From contig NZ_JACJVJ010000001.1 of NCBI RefSeq assembly GCF_014237875.1, positions 856,501-920,500 of the forward strand: a DNA stretch of 64,000 bases, in the 5' to 3' direction. The first letter of the stretch is position 1. Every line of letters begins with the position of its first letter. Under the pieces are notes generated by a model. It ran no database searches, was not told where the DNA came from, and worked only from the letters and a program-made list of their open reading frames with translations. Position numbers and translations under genes: made by a program. This document shows positions 6,854 to 15,320 of the stretch, piece by piece. The stretch comes from Parasphingopyxis marina. GTDB taxonomy: Bacteria; Pseudomonadota; Alphaproteobacteria; Sphingomonadales; Sphingomonadaceae.

Positions 6854-9166
6854 CTATCTATGCTTGGCCGAATTGCTGGGCGTCAGCATGCCGGGCGAAA
6901 TGAACCCGATCGGATCGAGCGCCAGCGAATCCTGTTTCAGCTTCGCCGCCATGGTTTCATATTCGCGTTCCATTTCGGGGGTGACGCTGGCGCGCGTATC
7001 TTCGAGCGCCTTTTCGAAATCCTCCATCGTCACCGTATCGGCCTGGAGCGAGCGGCGCAGGGCATAGAGGCCCGCCCGGCGCGTGAGATCTTCCAGATCG
7101 GCGCCGGTAAATCGCTCGGCCCGGTCCGCCAGGGCATCAAGATCGACATCCTTGGCGAGCGGCATAGACCCGGTGTGGATCGCGAGAATACGCCGCCGTC
7201 CGGCCTTTTCGGGGACGGGGACATAGACCAGTTCGTCGAAACGGCCCGGCCGCAGCAGTGCCGGGTCGACGAGGTTGGGGCGATTGGTCGCACCGATCAC
7301 GACCACCGATTGCAGCTCCTCCAGCCCGTCCATTTCGGAGAGGATGGTGTTGACGACGCGTTCGGTGACCTGCGGTTCGCCCATCCCGCCGCCGCGCGCG
7401 GGCACCAGGCTGTCGAGCTCGTCGATGAAGATCACGGTCGGCGCCACCTGCCGCGCCCGCGCGAACAGCCGGGCGATCTGCTGCTCGGATTCGCCATACC
7501 ATTTGGAAAGCAAGTCCGAGGATTTGGTGGCGATGAAATTGGCGTTGGATTCATGCGCCGTCGCTTTGGCGAGCAGCGTCTTGCCGGTGCCGGGTGGGCC
7601 ATAGAGCAGGAAGCCCTTGGCCGGGCGGATGCCGAGCCGGCGAAAGGCCTCGGGATCCTTGAGCGGCAGTTCCACGCCTTCCTTCAGGCGCTTCTGGACC
7701 TCGTCGAGCCCGCCGATATCGTCCCAGCTGACATTGGTGGCCTGCACCATCACCTCGCGCAGCGCCGAGGGCTGGATGCGTTTCAGCGCCTCTTCGAAAT
7801 CGTTACGAGTCACCGAGAGCTCGTCGAGCACTTCGGTCGGCACAGTGCGTTCCTCAAGGTTGAGCTTGGGCATGATCCGGCGCACCGCTTCGATCGCAGC
7901 TTCGCGCGTCAGCGCGCCGAGATCCGCACCGACAAAACCGTAGGTCTTCCGCGCCAGTTCGCGCAGGCGCACGTCTTCGGCGAGCGGCATGCCGCGCGTG
8001 TGGATGGCGAGGATCTCGCGCCGGCCGCGTTCGTCGGGAACGCCGATCACGATCTCGCGATCGAAACGGCCGGGCCGCCTCAGCGCCTCGTCGATCGCCT
8101 CGGGCCGGTTGGTCGCGGCAATGACGATCAGGTTGGTGCGTTTCTGCAGCCCGTCCATCAAGGTGAGCAACTGGGCGACGATCCGCTTCTCGGCTTCGCC
8201 CGCCACCTTGTCGCGCTTGGGCGTGATCGAATCGATCTCGTCGATAAACACGATCGAGGGCTGCGCCTCGGCCGCCTTTTCGAACACTTCGCGCAGCCGC
8301 TTCTCGCTCTCGCCATAGGCGGACCCCATGATTTCGGGACCGTTGATGAGGAAGAATTCGGCGTCGCTTTCGTTGGCGACCGCGCGCGCCAGCAGCGTCT
8401 TGCCGGTGCCGGGCGGGCCATGAAGCAGCACGCCCTTGGGCGGATCGACGCCGAGCCGCTGGAAGAGTTCGGGATAGCGCAGCGGCAGTTCGACCATTTC
8501 GCGCATCTGGTCGATGGTTTCGCCGAGCCCGCCCAGATCGTCATAGGTCACGTCCGCGCGGCGTGCATCGGCCGGTTCGCTGTAATCGGCCTTGAGCTCG
8601 ACCTCGGTCTCCTGGCCGATATGGACGATGCCCTTGGGCGTCGTCGCGGCGACCACCAGGCGCACTTCCTGCAGCGCATAAGCCGGTGCGTTCATGATCT
8701 GGCGCAGCTGGGGCGGCATGTCGCCCTGATCGACGGGGCGTTGCCCGGCGGTCGCCACGACATCGCCCTGGGTCAGCGGTTTCATCCCGAAACTGCGCTT
8801 CAACGCCTCGGCATTGCCGTGCAGGCGCACATTTTTTTGTGCAGGCGCGAACACAACGCGCTTGGCGGGTTGCGATTCGGCCTTTTGGATCGTCACCAGA
8901 TCGCCCGATCCGGCGCCCGCATTGGCGCGCTGGAGGCCGTCGATCCGCAGGATGGTGAGCCCCTCGTCTTCCGGATAGGGATGCACGGCGCGTGCGGGGG
9001 TCGATCTTTTTCCGGTGATCGTCACGACATCGCCCTCGACCAGACCGAGTTCGGACATGGTTTCGCGGGACATGCGCGCAAAGCCCCGGCCCGAGTCTTC
9101 GGGCCTGGCGTTCGCCACCTGCAGTTTGTGACCGTCTGTTTTCGGGGGATTTTCAGCGTCGGCCAT
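6854..9166 (-). CDS. Cdc48/p97/VAT-type double AAA+ ATPase
   Basis: 770 residues with the architecture of archaeal VAT and eukaryotic Cdc48. A double-psi barrel-like N domain covers about residues 10-190. Ring D1 has Walker A GPPGTGKT at 250-257 and Walker B IVFIDEID at 305-312; ring D2 has GPPGTGKT at 523-530 and VIFIDELD near 578-585. Both rings keep ATNRP sensor-1 motifs and paired arginines. The pore loop is MGSAYGESE in D1 and SKWYGESE in D2. Such ATPases unfold proteins. The C-terminus (SNSAKHR) lacks an HbYX proteasome-docking motif. No obvious adaptor or protease lies next to it. Confidence 0.95.
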   Translation of the reverse strand: MADAENPPKTDGHKLQVANARPEDSGRGFARMSRETMSELGLVEGDVVTITGKRSTPARAVHPYPEDEGLTILRIDGLQRANAGAGSGDLVTIQKAESQPAKRVVFAPAQKNVRLHGNAEALKRSFGMKPLTQGDVVATAGQRPVDQGDMPPQLRQIMNAPAYALQEVRLVVAATTPKGIVHIGQETEVELKADYSEPADARRADVTYDDLGGLGETIDQMREMVELPLRYPELFQRLGVDPPKGVLLHGPPGTGKTLLARAVANESDAEFFLINGPEIMGSAYGESEKRLREVFEKAAEAQPSIVFIDEIDSITPKRDKVAGEAEKRIVAQLLTLMDGLQKRTNLIVIAATNRPEAIDEALRRPGRFDREIVIGVPDERGRREILAIHTRGMPLAEDVRLRELARKTYGFVGADLGALTREAAIEAVRRIMPKLNLEERTVPTEVLDELSVTRNDFEEALKRIQPSALREVMVQATNVSWDDIGGLDEVQKRLKEGVELPLKDPEAFRRLGIRPAKGFLLYGPPGTGKTLLAKATAHESNANFIATKSSDLLSKWYGESEQQIARLFARARQVAPTVIFIDELDSLVPARGGGMGEPQVTERVVNTILSEMDGLEELQSVVVIGATNRPNLVDPALLRPGRFDELVYVPVPEKAGRRRILAIHTGSMPLAKDVDLDALADRAERFTGADLEDLTRRAGLYALRRSLQADTVTMEDFEKALEDTRASVTPEMEREYETMAAKLKQDSLALDPIGFISPGMLTPSNSAKHR

Positions 9167-9256
9167 GGAAGCTCCGTTCTAGTGTCGAAGTCTTACATAG
9201 GATGTCGATCGGCGGTTGCGAACCACTTGAACGGGATCGTCGCGCGCGGGCTGCGC

Positions 9257-9297
9257 AAAAAAAATCGGGCCAGCCAAAGAGGGGAAGGCCGGCCCGA
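9257..9297 (-). terminator. intrinsic terminator in the leader of the cdc48-like gene
   Basis: On the minus strand, TCGGGCC (9297-9291) pairs with GGCCCGA (9271-9265), extended by three further pairs after one mismatch, with an 11-base loop and eight U (9264-9257). It lies about 90 bp upstream of the cdc48-like ATG, so it ends a short upstream RNA or attenuates that gene. Confidence 0.6.
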
Positions 9298-9354
9298 AAG
9301 GATCTTAGGAGAGGATGCCTGAAAGGCCTCCTGTATTTGGGTTTCAATCTGCAA

Positions 9355-9383
9355 TTGTGCAAGTGCGAAAAACATGCTATAGA
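9355..9383 (+). promoter_or_regulatory. sigma70-like promoter of the LysR gene
   Basis: TTGTGC (-35) and TATAGA (-10) are separated by exactly 17 bp. The predicted start of transcription falls on the dyad at 9384..9398. Confidence 0.5.
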
Positions 9384-9398
9384 TTGCAAATTATGCAA
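9384..9398. promoter_or_regulatory. LysR-type T-N11-A dyad, likely autoregulatory site
   Basis: TTGCA-AATTA-TGCAA is a perfect inverted repeat containing the LysR box pattern T-N11-A. It overlaps the predicted transcription start of the LysR gene. Another TGCA-ATTG-TGCA element lies at 9350-9361. Confidence 0.5.
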
Positions 9399-9467
9399 CG
9401 CAGATTCGGATCGCGCCATTTATAGCAAGGGTGCAGGGGGACTGAAGAGATACGCAGACTGCCGCCT

Positions 9468-10358
9468 TTGACAGCCATCGAAGCATTTGTGCAGGTCGCC
9501 CGGCTGGGATCGGTGAAAGCGGCAGCCGAAGAGCTGTCCCTATCCTCTCCGGCGCTGAGCCGCCGGGTCCAGAATCTTGAACATTTTCTGGGGCGTACGC
9601 TATTCGAGCGGCGCCATCATGCGATGGTTCTCTCCGATGACGGGGAGGCGCTGCTGGCCCGCGTGTCCGGCCCGCTGGACGAGCTTGCCCAGGCGATAGA
9701 GCTGTCCACCGGGCAGTCGGACCTGCTGCGGCTGCGGCTTGGCGTGCTGCCGCTCTTCGCGTCGCAGCGGCTGATCGGCAAATTGCCCGAATTGCGCACG
9801 CTGCATCCCGAACTGCACATCGATATCGACACGGCGGCGCATGGCACGGCGCGGCTCGGCGACGGGCTGGACGCGGCGATCACCCTTGCCCAGTCGATCG
9901 ATCCGAGCCTTTATTCTCGCAAGATCGATCACAATGTCATCACGCCGATCGGTACTCCCGGGCTCACGGTCCGCAACCAGCCGATCACCCATCCCGAACA
10001 GATTGCCGGGCTGACGGTGCTGCTTCACCGCGACATGCCCGAATCCTTCAATTTCTGGCGTGAGGCGATCGGCTTTCCCAATCTCGAACCGGCGGCAGAG
10101 GATCATTTCGATTCGGGCCAGCTCATGCTCGACGCGGCGGCGCAGGGGCTCGGCATCGCCTTCATGCTCGATTCCCATCTCGAGGATGCGAGCGACAGCC
10201 GGTTGATCCGACTGTTCGATACCGCGGTGGAAAGTCCCTATAGCTACTGGTTCTCCTGCCGGCGCTCGGCGCTCAGGCGCAGGCCGGTGAAGCTGTTCCA
10301 CGATTGGCTGTTCAGCCGGGTCTGCCGGCAGGCGAGCGGCCGGGCCGCGGCGGCCTGA
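9468..10358 (+). CDS. LysR-family transcriptional regulator
   Basis: About 296 residues: an N-terminal winged helix-turn-helix (AFVQVARLGSVKAAAEELSLSSPALSRRVQNLE) and a periplasmic-binding-like effector domain. The GcvA-like N-terminus of such proteins (RRLPPLTAIEAF) extends three codons upstream of the TTG at 9468. However, only CTG (9459) or ATA (9450) precede it before the in-frame stop at 9423. Initiation may thus be at a non-canonical codon. It has its own promoter and a T-N11-A dyad upstream. Target genes are not evident from context. Confidence 0.9.
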   Translation: MTAIEAFVQVARLGSVKAAAEELSLSSPALSRRVQNLEHFLGRTLFERRHHAMVLSDDGEALLARVSGPLDELAQAIELSTGQSDLLRLRLGVLPLFASQRLIGKLPELRTLHPELHIDIDTAAHGTARLGDGLDAAITLAQSIDPSLYSRKIDHNVITPIGTPGLTVRNQPITHPEQIAGLTVLLHRDMPESFNFWREAIGFPNLEPAAEDHFDSGQLMLDAAAQGLGIAFMLDSHLEDASDSRLIRLFDTAVESPYSYWFSCRRSALRRRPVKLFHDWLFSRVCRQASGRAAAA

Positions 10359-10359
10359 G

Positions 10360-11121
10360 CTAGCCCTGCAGCTGCTTGACGATCTCTCGCGTCACGCTGC
10401 GCGGCGTGATGCGGTTGGACTGGACCATCACCTTGTTGATGAGGCCCGGCACGACGACCGCCTTGTTCTTGTCGAGCCCTTTTAGCCCCGCTTCGACGAC
10501 GGCGGCGGGATCGCCGGCGAACTTCTTGAAAAGTTGGGTGTCCGCCATATCGGCCTGATCGGCGAATTCGGTTTTGGTCGCGCCGGGGCACAAGGCCGTC
10601 ACATGAATATGGTACGGCGCGAGTTCCTCGTGGAGCGCTTCGGTGAAGCTCAGGATATAGGCCTTGGTCGCATAATAAACGGCCATGTTCGGCCCGGCCT
10701 GGAACGCGGCGGTCGAGGCGACGTTGAGGATGCCGCCGCCCTGCCGTGCGATCATGCCGGGGATCGCCGCATGGCAGAGCTGGGTGACCGCGATCATGTT
10801 GACCTGCATCATGTCCAGCTGATCGCCCAGTGCGAGGTCATGAAACTGGCCGCGCGCGCCGAAGCCGGCATTGTTGATCAGGCAGTAGATATGGCATCCG
10901 GCCTTATCGACCGCCTCCAGGATCGCATCGGCGGCATCGGGGTCGGTCAGGTCTTCCGAGATGACGAGCGTGCCCTTGCCGATCTTCCTGGCAAGCTGGT
11001 CGAGATGGTTCTTGCGCCGCGCGACCAGCGCCACCCTCTTCCCGCGCGCTGCGCAAGACCGCGCGAACAGTTCGCCAAGGCCGCTCGACGCGCCGGTGAC
11101 GAGGGTGACGGGATCGCTCAT
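10360..11121 (-). CDS. short-chain dehydrogenase/reductase (DltE/COG0300 type)
   Basis: 253-residue classical SDR: cofactor motif TGASSGLGE near residue 10, NNAG near 86, catalytic Ser in NVASTAAF and catalytic YxxxK as YYATK. Arg residues after the first beta strand (ARRKNH) favour NADP(H). Enzymes of this type reduce or oxidise ketone/alcohol groups; the substrate is unknown. It converges tail-to-tail with the LysR gene. The cyclophilin, SDR and luciferase-like genes lie on the same strand and may share transcripts. Confidence 0.9.
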   Translation of the reverse strand: MSDPVTLVTGASSGLGELFARSCAARGKRVALVARRKNHLDQLARKIGKGTLVISEDLTDPDAADAILEAVDKAGCHIYCLINNAGFGARGQFHDLALGDQLDMMQVNMIAVTQLCHAAIPGMIARQGGGILNVASTAAFQAGPNMAVYYATKAYILSFTEALHEELAPYHIHVTALCPGATKTEFADQADMADTQLFKKFAGDPAAVVEAGLKGLDKNKAVVVPGLINKVMVQSNRITPRSVTREIVKQLQG

Positions 11122-11135
11122 CGGATTGCCGGTTT

Positions 11136-11582
11136 CTAGCTGACCTTCATCGCCACGATCTTGCCGGGCTCGGCCGGAGGTTCGCCCTTGGGCAGCGCGT
11201 CGACATGTTCCATGCCCGATGTGACTTCGCCCCAGACGGTATATTGCCGGTCGAGAAAGCCGGCATCGTCGAAGCAGATGAAGAACTGGCTATTGGCACT
11301 GTTGGGATCCTGGGAGCGCGCCATCGAACAGACGCCGCGGACATGCGGTTCGTCCGAAAATTCCTGGGCGAGGTTCGGCTTGTCCGAACCGTGCATGCCG
11401 GTGCCGGTGGGATCGCCGCCCTGGGCCATAAAGCCCGGAATCACGCGGTGGAAGACGACGCCGTCGTAAAAGCCGTCTTCGGCGAGGGCGGTGATCTGCG
11501 CGACATGGTTGGGTGCCAGGTCGGGGCGCAGCTTGATGACGACGTCGCCGCTGTCCAGCGTCATGGTGAGGGTATCGGCCAT
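11136..11582 (-). CDS. peptidyl-prolyl cis-trans isomerase, cyclophilin type
   Basis: 148-residue single-domain cyclophilin. The active-site stretch VVFHRVIPGFMAQGGDPTGTG contains the catalytic Arg and the FxxQGG motif, and NSQFFICF follows. No signal peptide, so probably cytoplasmic. The start at MADTLTMTL is set by a textbook AAAGGAG seven bases upstream; the longer open frame is not homologous. It catalyses proline isomerisation during protein folding. Confidence 0.95.
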   Translation of the reverse strand: MADTLTMTLDSGDVVIKLRPDLAPNHVAQITALAEDGFYDGVVFHRVIPGFMAQGGDPTGTGMHGSDKPNLAQEFSDEPHVRGVCSMARSQDPNSANSQFFICFDDAGFLDRQYTVWGEVTSGMEHVDALPKGEPPAEPGKIVAMKVS

Positions 11583-11610
11583 GGGAATCTCCTTTGGTTC
11601 GGGCGGCCTT

Positions 11611-12636
11611 CTAGGCAGCCTCGCCGTGCTTCGCCAGCCCATATTCCCCGGCGACGAGGCTGTAGCTGTGCTTGCGCGCGTCATGATCGGCCATGATGTT
11701 GACGAGCATCATCTCGTCGGCCTCATATTCCGCGGCCACGGCATCGAGCTCGGCATGGACTTCCGCGGGCGTGCCGAGAATGGCGCGTCGCCGCCGCGCA
11801 TCGAGCGCGCCCGGATTGTCCGCGATCCAGCTTTCCGCGGTTTCGAGGGTGGGCACGGGGATCAGCACGTTGCGATGGAGCAGCGCGCCGAGCATCGCGG
11901 CGGGCTTGCCGAGCCGGATCGCGGTTTCGCTGTCGTCGGCCGCAATCGTCCAGCTTGCGACCATCACATGCGGTGCCTCGCCATGCACCGACGGCGTGAA
12001 ACGTTTGCGATATTCGGCGGCGATGGGGGCGCCGTCGCGGTTGATGAAATCGGCGAAACAATAAGGAAGGCCCGCTTCCGCAGCCCATAACGCGCTGTCC
12101 ATCGACGATCCCAGAAGCCAGGGCGCAGGCATGCCGCCCCCCGAAGGCAGCGTGTCCTCGAGCGAGGCGAAGGGGTGATCCTCGGGCAGTCCTTCGCCGA
12201 AATAGGCGAGGAGCTCGGCAAGGTTGCTCGGAAAATCGTCGAGCGGCATGCGCCGGCTGCGGTCGCGCTGGAGCGCCAGCATCGTCCGCATGTCGCCGCC
12301 CGGCGCGCGGCCCAGGCCGAGGTCGATCCGGTTCGGCGCGAGCGCGGAAAGCAGCGCGAAGGTTTCGGCGACCTTGAAGGGCGAATAATGCGGCAGCATG
12401 ATGCCGCCGGAACCGACGCGAATCTGCTGCGTCGCGAGCGCGATCGGTCCGATCAGCGCCTCGGGCGCCGCCCCGCCGAGCGCGGGGCTCGCATGATGTT
12501 CGGCTACCCAATAGCGACGATAGCCGAGCGCATCGCAATGCCGGGCAAGGTCCAGCGTGTCGGCGAGCGCATCCGCCGCGCTGCGCCCTTCGGCGATCGG
12601 CGACTGGTCGAGAACGGAAAGGGTGTATCGGGCCAT
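11611..12636 (-). CDS. LLM-class (luciferase-like) flavin-dependent oxidoreductase
   Basis: 341-residue bacterial-luciferase-fold protein. Diagnostic stretches are LSVLDQSPI at the N-terminus, GYRRYWVAEHH near residue 45, VGSGGIMLPHYSPFKVAE near 75 and DLGLGRAPGG near 105, typical of the MsnO8/YhbW-type subgroup. These use FMN or F420 to oxidise small organic substrates; the substrate here is unknown. Start at the ATG (MARYTL) rather than a TTG three codons earlier. It is transcribed divergently from mgtE and in the same direction as the cyclophilin 28 bp downstream. Confidence 0.9.
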   Translation of the reverse strand: MARYTLSVLDQSPIAEGRSAADALADTLDLARHCDALGYRRYWVAEHHASPALGGAAPEALIGPIALATQQIRVGSGGIMLPHYSPFKVAETFALLSALAPNRIDLGLGRAPGGDMRTMLALQRDRSRRMPLDDFPSNLAELLAYFGEGLPEDHPFASLEDTLPSGGGMPAPWLLGSSMDSALWAAEAGLPYCFADFINRDGAPIAAEYRKRFTPSVHGEAPHVMVASWTIAADDSETAIRLGKPAAMLGALLHRNVLIPVPTLETAESWIADNPGALDARRRRAILGTPAEVHAELDAVAAEYEADEMMLVNIMADHDARKHSYSLVAGEYGLAKHGEAA

Positions 12637-12739
12637 GGCCTGCAATCTAGTGATTCCACGGCGCTAAGAAAGGCTGACAAGCCCGTAGCATCGGTTTAAG
12701 GCGCAGCCGGGCCCATTTTGCAGCGAAGGGAGGAGCCGC

Positions 12740-14152
12740 ATGAGCCAAGATGCCGATACCTCCCCGGCCGAAGCGCCCGAGCTCGAAGAATCCAACCTCG
12801 ACGAAGCCCATCGGCTCCGCCACGAATTCGTGGAATCGGTGCTCGAACGGCTGGATGCCGCCGACGATGAGGGCGTGCGGGAACTGGTGGAGCAGCTTCA
12901 CCCGGCCGACATCGCGGATCTGTTCGAACAGGTCGATCGCGAACGGCGCGGGCCGCTTGCCGCCGCGGTAAGGGACCTTCTCGACGGCGAGGTCCTGTCG
13001 GAGATGAACGACTTCGTCCGCGAAGGGCTGGTTGACGAACTCGACAATGTCCAGGTCGCCGATCTCGCCTCCAATCTCGATACCGACGATGCCGTCGCCA
13101 TCATCGAGGATATGGAGGCCGAGGACCAGCGCGAGGTGCTGCGCGCGCTGGACCCCGACGACCGGGCGGCGATCGAGGAAGCGCTCGCCTATCCCGAAGA
13201 GACCGCCGGCCGCGTCATGCAGCGCGAGCTGGTCTCGGTCTACGAGAATATGATGGTCGGCGACGTCATCGATTTCCTGCGCGACAGCCAGGACATGACG
13301 ATGGAGTTCTGGGAAATCTTCGTCGTCGATGCGCGCCATCACCCGGTTGGCACCTGCGCGCTCAGCTGGATCCTGCGAACGCCGCGCAATTTCGCCATCG
13401 CCGATGTCATGAAGCGCGAGCAGATGCTGATCCCGGTCGATATGGATCAGGAGGAAGTCGCGCTGCGCTTCCAGAAATACGGGCTAATATCGGCGGCGGT
13501 GGTCGATAGCGACGGCCGGCTGGTCGGCATGATCACGGTCGACGATATCGTCGACATCATCGCCGAAGAGGCCGGCGAAGACATCCTGCGCCTGTCGGGC
13601 GCCGGCGAGGGCGACATCAACGAGCCGGTGAAGGACGCCTATCGCAGCCGTGTACGGTGGCTCGTCGCCAATCTCGGTACCGCGCTGGTCGCCAGCTTCA
13701 TCATCTCGCTGTTCGGCGCGGCGATCGAGGAGATGGTCGCGCTGGCGGTGCTGATGCCGATCGTCGCCTCGATCGGCGGCAATGCGGGAACCCAGACTAT
13801 GGCAGTCGCCGTGCGGGCGCTCGCGATCAACGAACTGACGCGTTCCAACACCTGGCGAACCATCCGGCACGAGCTCGCCGTGGCGATCTTCAACGGTGCG
13901 ACGATTGCCGTGCTGATCGGGATCGGCGCGGCTTTGGTGTTCGGCAATCCGATGCTGGGCGGGGTGATCGCGGCGGCGATGCTGATCAACATCGTGATCG
14001 CCGGGCTGGCCGGGGTTTTCGTGCCGGTCACCCTGGAACGGATGGGCCAGGATCCGGCCGTCGCCTCCTCGGTGTTCGTGACGATGATCACCGATTCGAT
14101 CGGCTTTCTCGCCTTTCTCGGCCTTGCGGTCGCCTCGGGCCTTGTGGGTTAG
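12740..14152 (+). CDS. mgtE: magnesium transporter MgtE
   Basis: 470-residue Mg2+ channel of the inner membrane. N-terminal MgtE superhelical domain (LHPADIADLFEQVD), two CBS domains (about 150-275, with VVDSDGRLVGMITVDDIVDI) and five C-terminal membrane helices including the conserved PIVASIGGNAGTQT and the pore-region Asp residues near the C-terminus. In the family the N and CBS domains close the pore when cytosolic Mg2+ is high. A strong GGGAGGAG site precedes the ATG. No Mg2+ riboswitch-like leader fits the short upstream region. Confidence 0.96.
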   Translation: MSQDADTSPAEAPELEESNLDEAHRLRHEFVESVLERLDAADDEGVRELVEQLHPADIADLFEQVDRERRGPLAAAVRDLLDGEVLSEMNDFVREGLVDELDNVQVADLASNLDTDDAVAIIEDMEAEDQREVLRALDPDDRAAIEEALAYPEETAGRVMQRELVSVYENMMVGDVIDFLRDSQDMTMEFWEIFVVDARHHPVGTCALSWILRTPRNFAIADVMKREQMLIPVDMDQEEVALRFQKYGLISAAVVDSDGRLVGMITVDDIVDIIAEEAGEDILRLSGAGEGDINEPVKDAYRSRVRWLVANLGTALVASFIISLFGAAIEEMVALAVLMPIVASIGGNAGTQTMAVAVRALAINELTRSNTWRTIRHELAVAIFNGATIAVLIGIGAALVFGNPMLGGVIAAAMLINIVIAGLAGVFVPVTLERMGQDPAVASSVFVTMITDSIGFLAFLGLAVASGLVG

Positions 14153-14202
14153 TCGGGCCCGGCGCGGTTGATTGCGCGCGGCTCGCCGCCCAGATTGAAC
14201 CC

Positions 14203-14607
14203 ATGGCCAGCCTTCACCTCACCCGTCCCGCCGTTGGCTGCGATTCGCTGACGGTGCTTAGGGAACGCCATGCAGCCCGCGCCAAAGGCGGCGAAGTGAC
14301 GATCACGACGCGGTATCGGCCCAAGCGGTTCGAGGAGCTGATCGGCGGATCGCTCTACTGGATCATCAAGCACCGGCTGGTCGCGCGGCAGACGATCCTC
14401 GGCTTTGCCGAAAATGCGGAGGGCCATTGCGTGATCCGGCTCGATGCCCGGATCGTCCCGGTCCGCACCCGGCCGAAACGCGCGCATCAGGGCTGGCGTT
14501 ATCTGAAGGGTTCGGATGCGCCGGTCGATTTCGAAGGTGGCGATGAGGCGCTGACCGCGATGCCGCCGAAAATGCTGAACGAGCTTGCAAAGCTCGCGCT
14601 GATCTAG
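14203..14607 (+). CDS. DUF1489 family protein
   Basis: 134 residues recognisable as DUF1489, an alphaproteobacterial family of unknown function. Conserved pieces are VGCDSLTVL, GGSLYWIIK, ARQTILGF and the C-terminal FQGWRYLK-like HQGWRYLKGSDAP. No signal peptide or membrane segment. The ATG at 14203 gives the family N-terminus; the long open frame upstream is a shadow of mgtE. It overlaps by four bases, tail-to-tail, with the next gene. Confidence 0.85.
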   Translation: MASLHLTRPAVGCDSLTVLRERHAARAKGGEVTITTRYRPKRFEELIGGSLYWIIKHRLVARQTILGFAENAEGHCVIRLDARIVPVRTRPKRAHQGWRYLKGSDAPVDFEGGDEALTAMPPKMLNELAKLALI

Positions 14608-15320
14608 CGCCGGTTGAGGAAGCCGGCGCAGCTGACATTGCCGGAACCGACGCTGCGGTCGATGCAGGATGCATCGCCGTGTACCGTCACCGTGCCGTTG
14701 CCGATGGAGGTAATATCGGCCTCGCGCTCGGCCGCGATTTCGACCGAGCCCGGGCCGTTCAGCGTTACGGTGAGATCGCCGACCGACAGGCCCGGCGCGA
14801 CGAGCGTGCCCGGTCCCTGGATGTTGACGGTGCCGTTTCCGGCCTCGCCGCCCACTTCCATGATGCCGGCGCCGGTCAGTGCGAGGCCGAGATCCTCGGC
14901 GGTGATTACACCGACCGCGATCCGGCCGTTGCCGCCCAGGCTGACGAGCAGCCGCTGGCCCTGCATCCGGTCGATCTCGAGATCGCCTGCGCCGACCACG
15001 GTAGCCTGCTCCAGCCGGGGGGTGGAGAGATAGATGATCGCCGCGGCGTCGTTGCGTTCGCCCGGATATCCGCCCCAGTTCGACGAGATGTTACGGCGGA
15101 TGCGCAAGGTCCGACCGGTAACGTCGAGCGCGATTTCGTTGATCGCGCGGTTGTCGCCCTCGACATAGGCCGAAGCGCCGCCGCCCGTGGTCAGCCGGAC
15201 CACGAAAGGCCCGTTGACCTGCAGGCGATCGAAATTGGTCACCGAATAGCCGCGCCGTTCGGCCTGGGCCGGAAAGGCGAGCGCGATCAGAGCGGCGGCG
15301 AAAGCAAGACGGGCGATCAT
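14604..15320 (-). CDS. secreted GIN-domain (DUF2807) protein
   Basis: 238 residues with a Sec signal peptide (MIARLAFAAALIALAFPAQA). A repetitive beta-helix-like body follows, built of short blocks such as GAGDLEI, GNGRIAV, GAGIMEV, GPGSVEI and GNGTVTV. This is the putative head GIN domain (DUF2807), found in exported proteins of unknown function. Two cysteines near the C-terminus (ASCIDRSVGSGNVSC) could form a disulfide. Its ATG overlaps the stop of the upstream methyltransferase gene (ATGA), so the two are translationally coupled and probably share the ArsR-controlled promoter. Confidence 0.85.
   Translation of the reverse strand: MIARLAFAAALIALAFPAQAERRGYSVTNFDRLQVNGPFVVRLTTGGGASAYVEGDNRAINEIALDVTGRTLRIRRNISSNWGGYPGERNDAAAIIYLSTPRLEQATVVGAGDLEIDRMQGQRLLVSLGGNGRIAVGVITAEDLGLALTGAGIMEVGGEAGNGTVNIQGPGTLVAPGLSVGDLTVTLNGPGSVEIAAEREADITSIGNGTVTVHGDASCIDRSVGSGNVSCAGFLNRR

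Larger units (their letters stand above)
9167..9467. other. 301-bp divergent intergenic region between cdc48-like and LysR genes
   Basis: Holds a minus-strand terminator hairpin (9257..9297) in the cdc48-like leader, a plus-strand sigma70-like promoter (9355..9383) and a LysR-type dyad (9384..9398). The open frames across it run through the hairpin and look non-coding. Confidence 0.6.

Noticed and set aside
6755-9322. 855-residue plus-strand open frame
   Set aside because: Exactly antisense to the well-conserved Cdc48-like gene; the translation is Arg/Gly/His-rich with no recognisable domain, a GC-rich shadow frame.
9193-9375. 60-residue minus-strand ORF upstream of the Cdc48-like gene
   Set aside because: It reads straight through the intrinsic terminator and ends in the leader; unlikely to be a gene, although its 5' part could be a leader.
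12640-12739. Mg2+ riboswitch upstream of mgtE
   Set aside because: The leader is under 105 bp between divergent starts and shows no M-box-like conserved segments.
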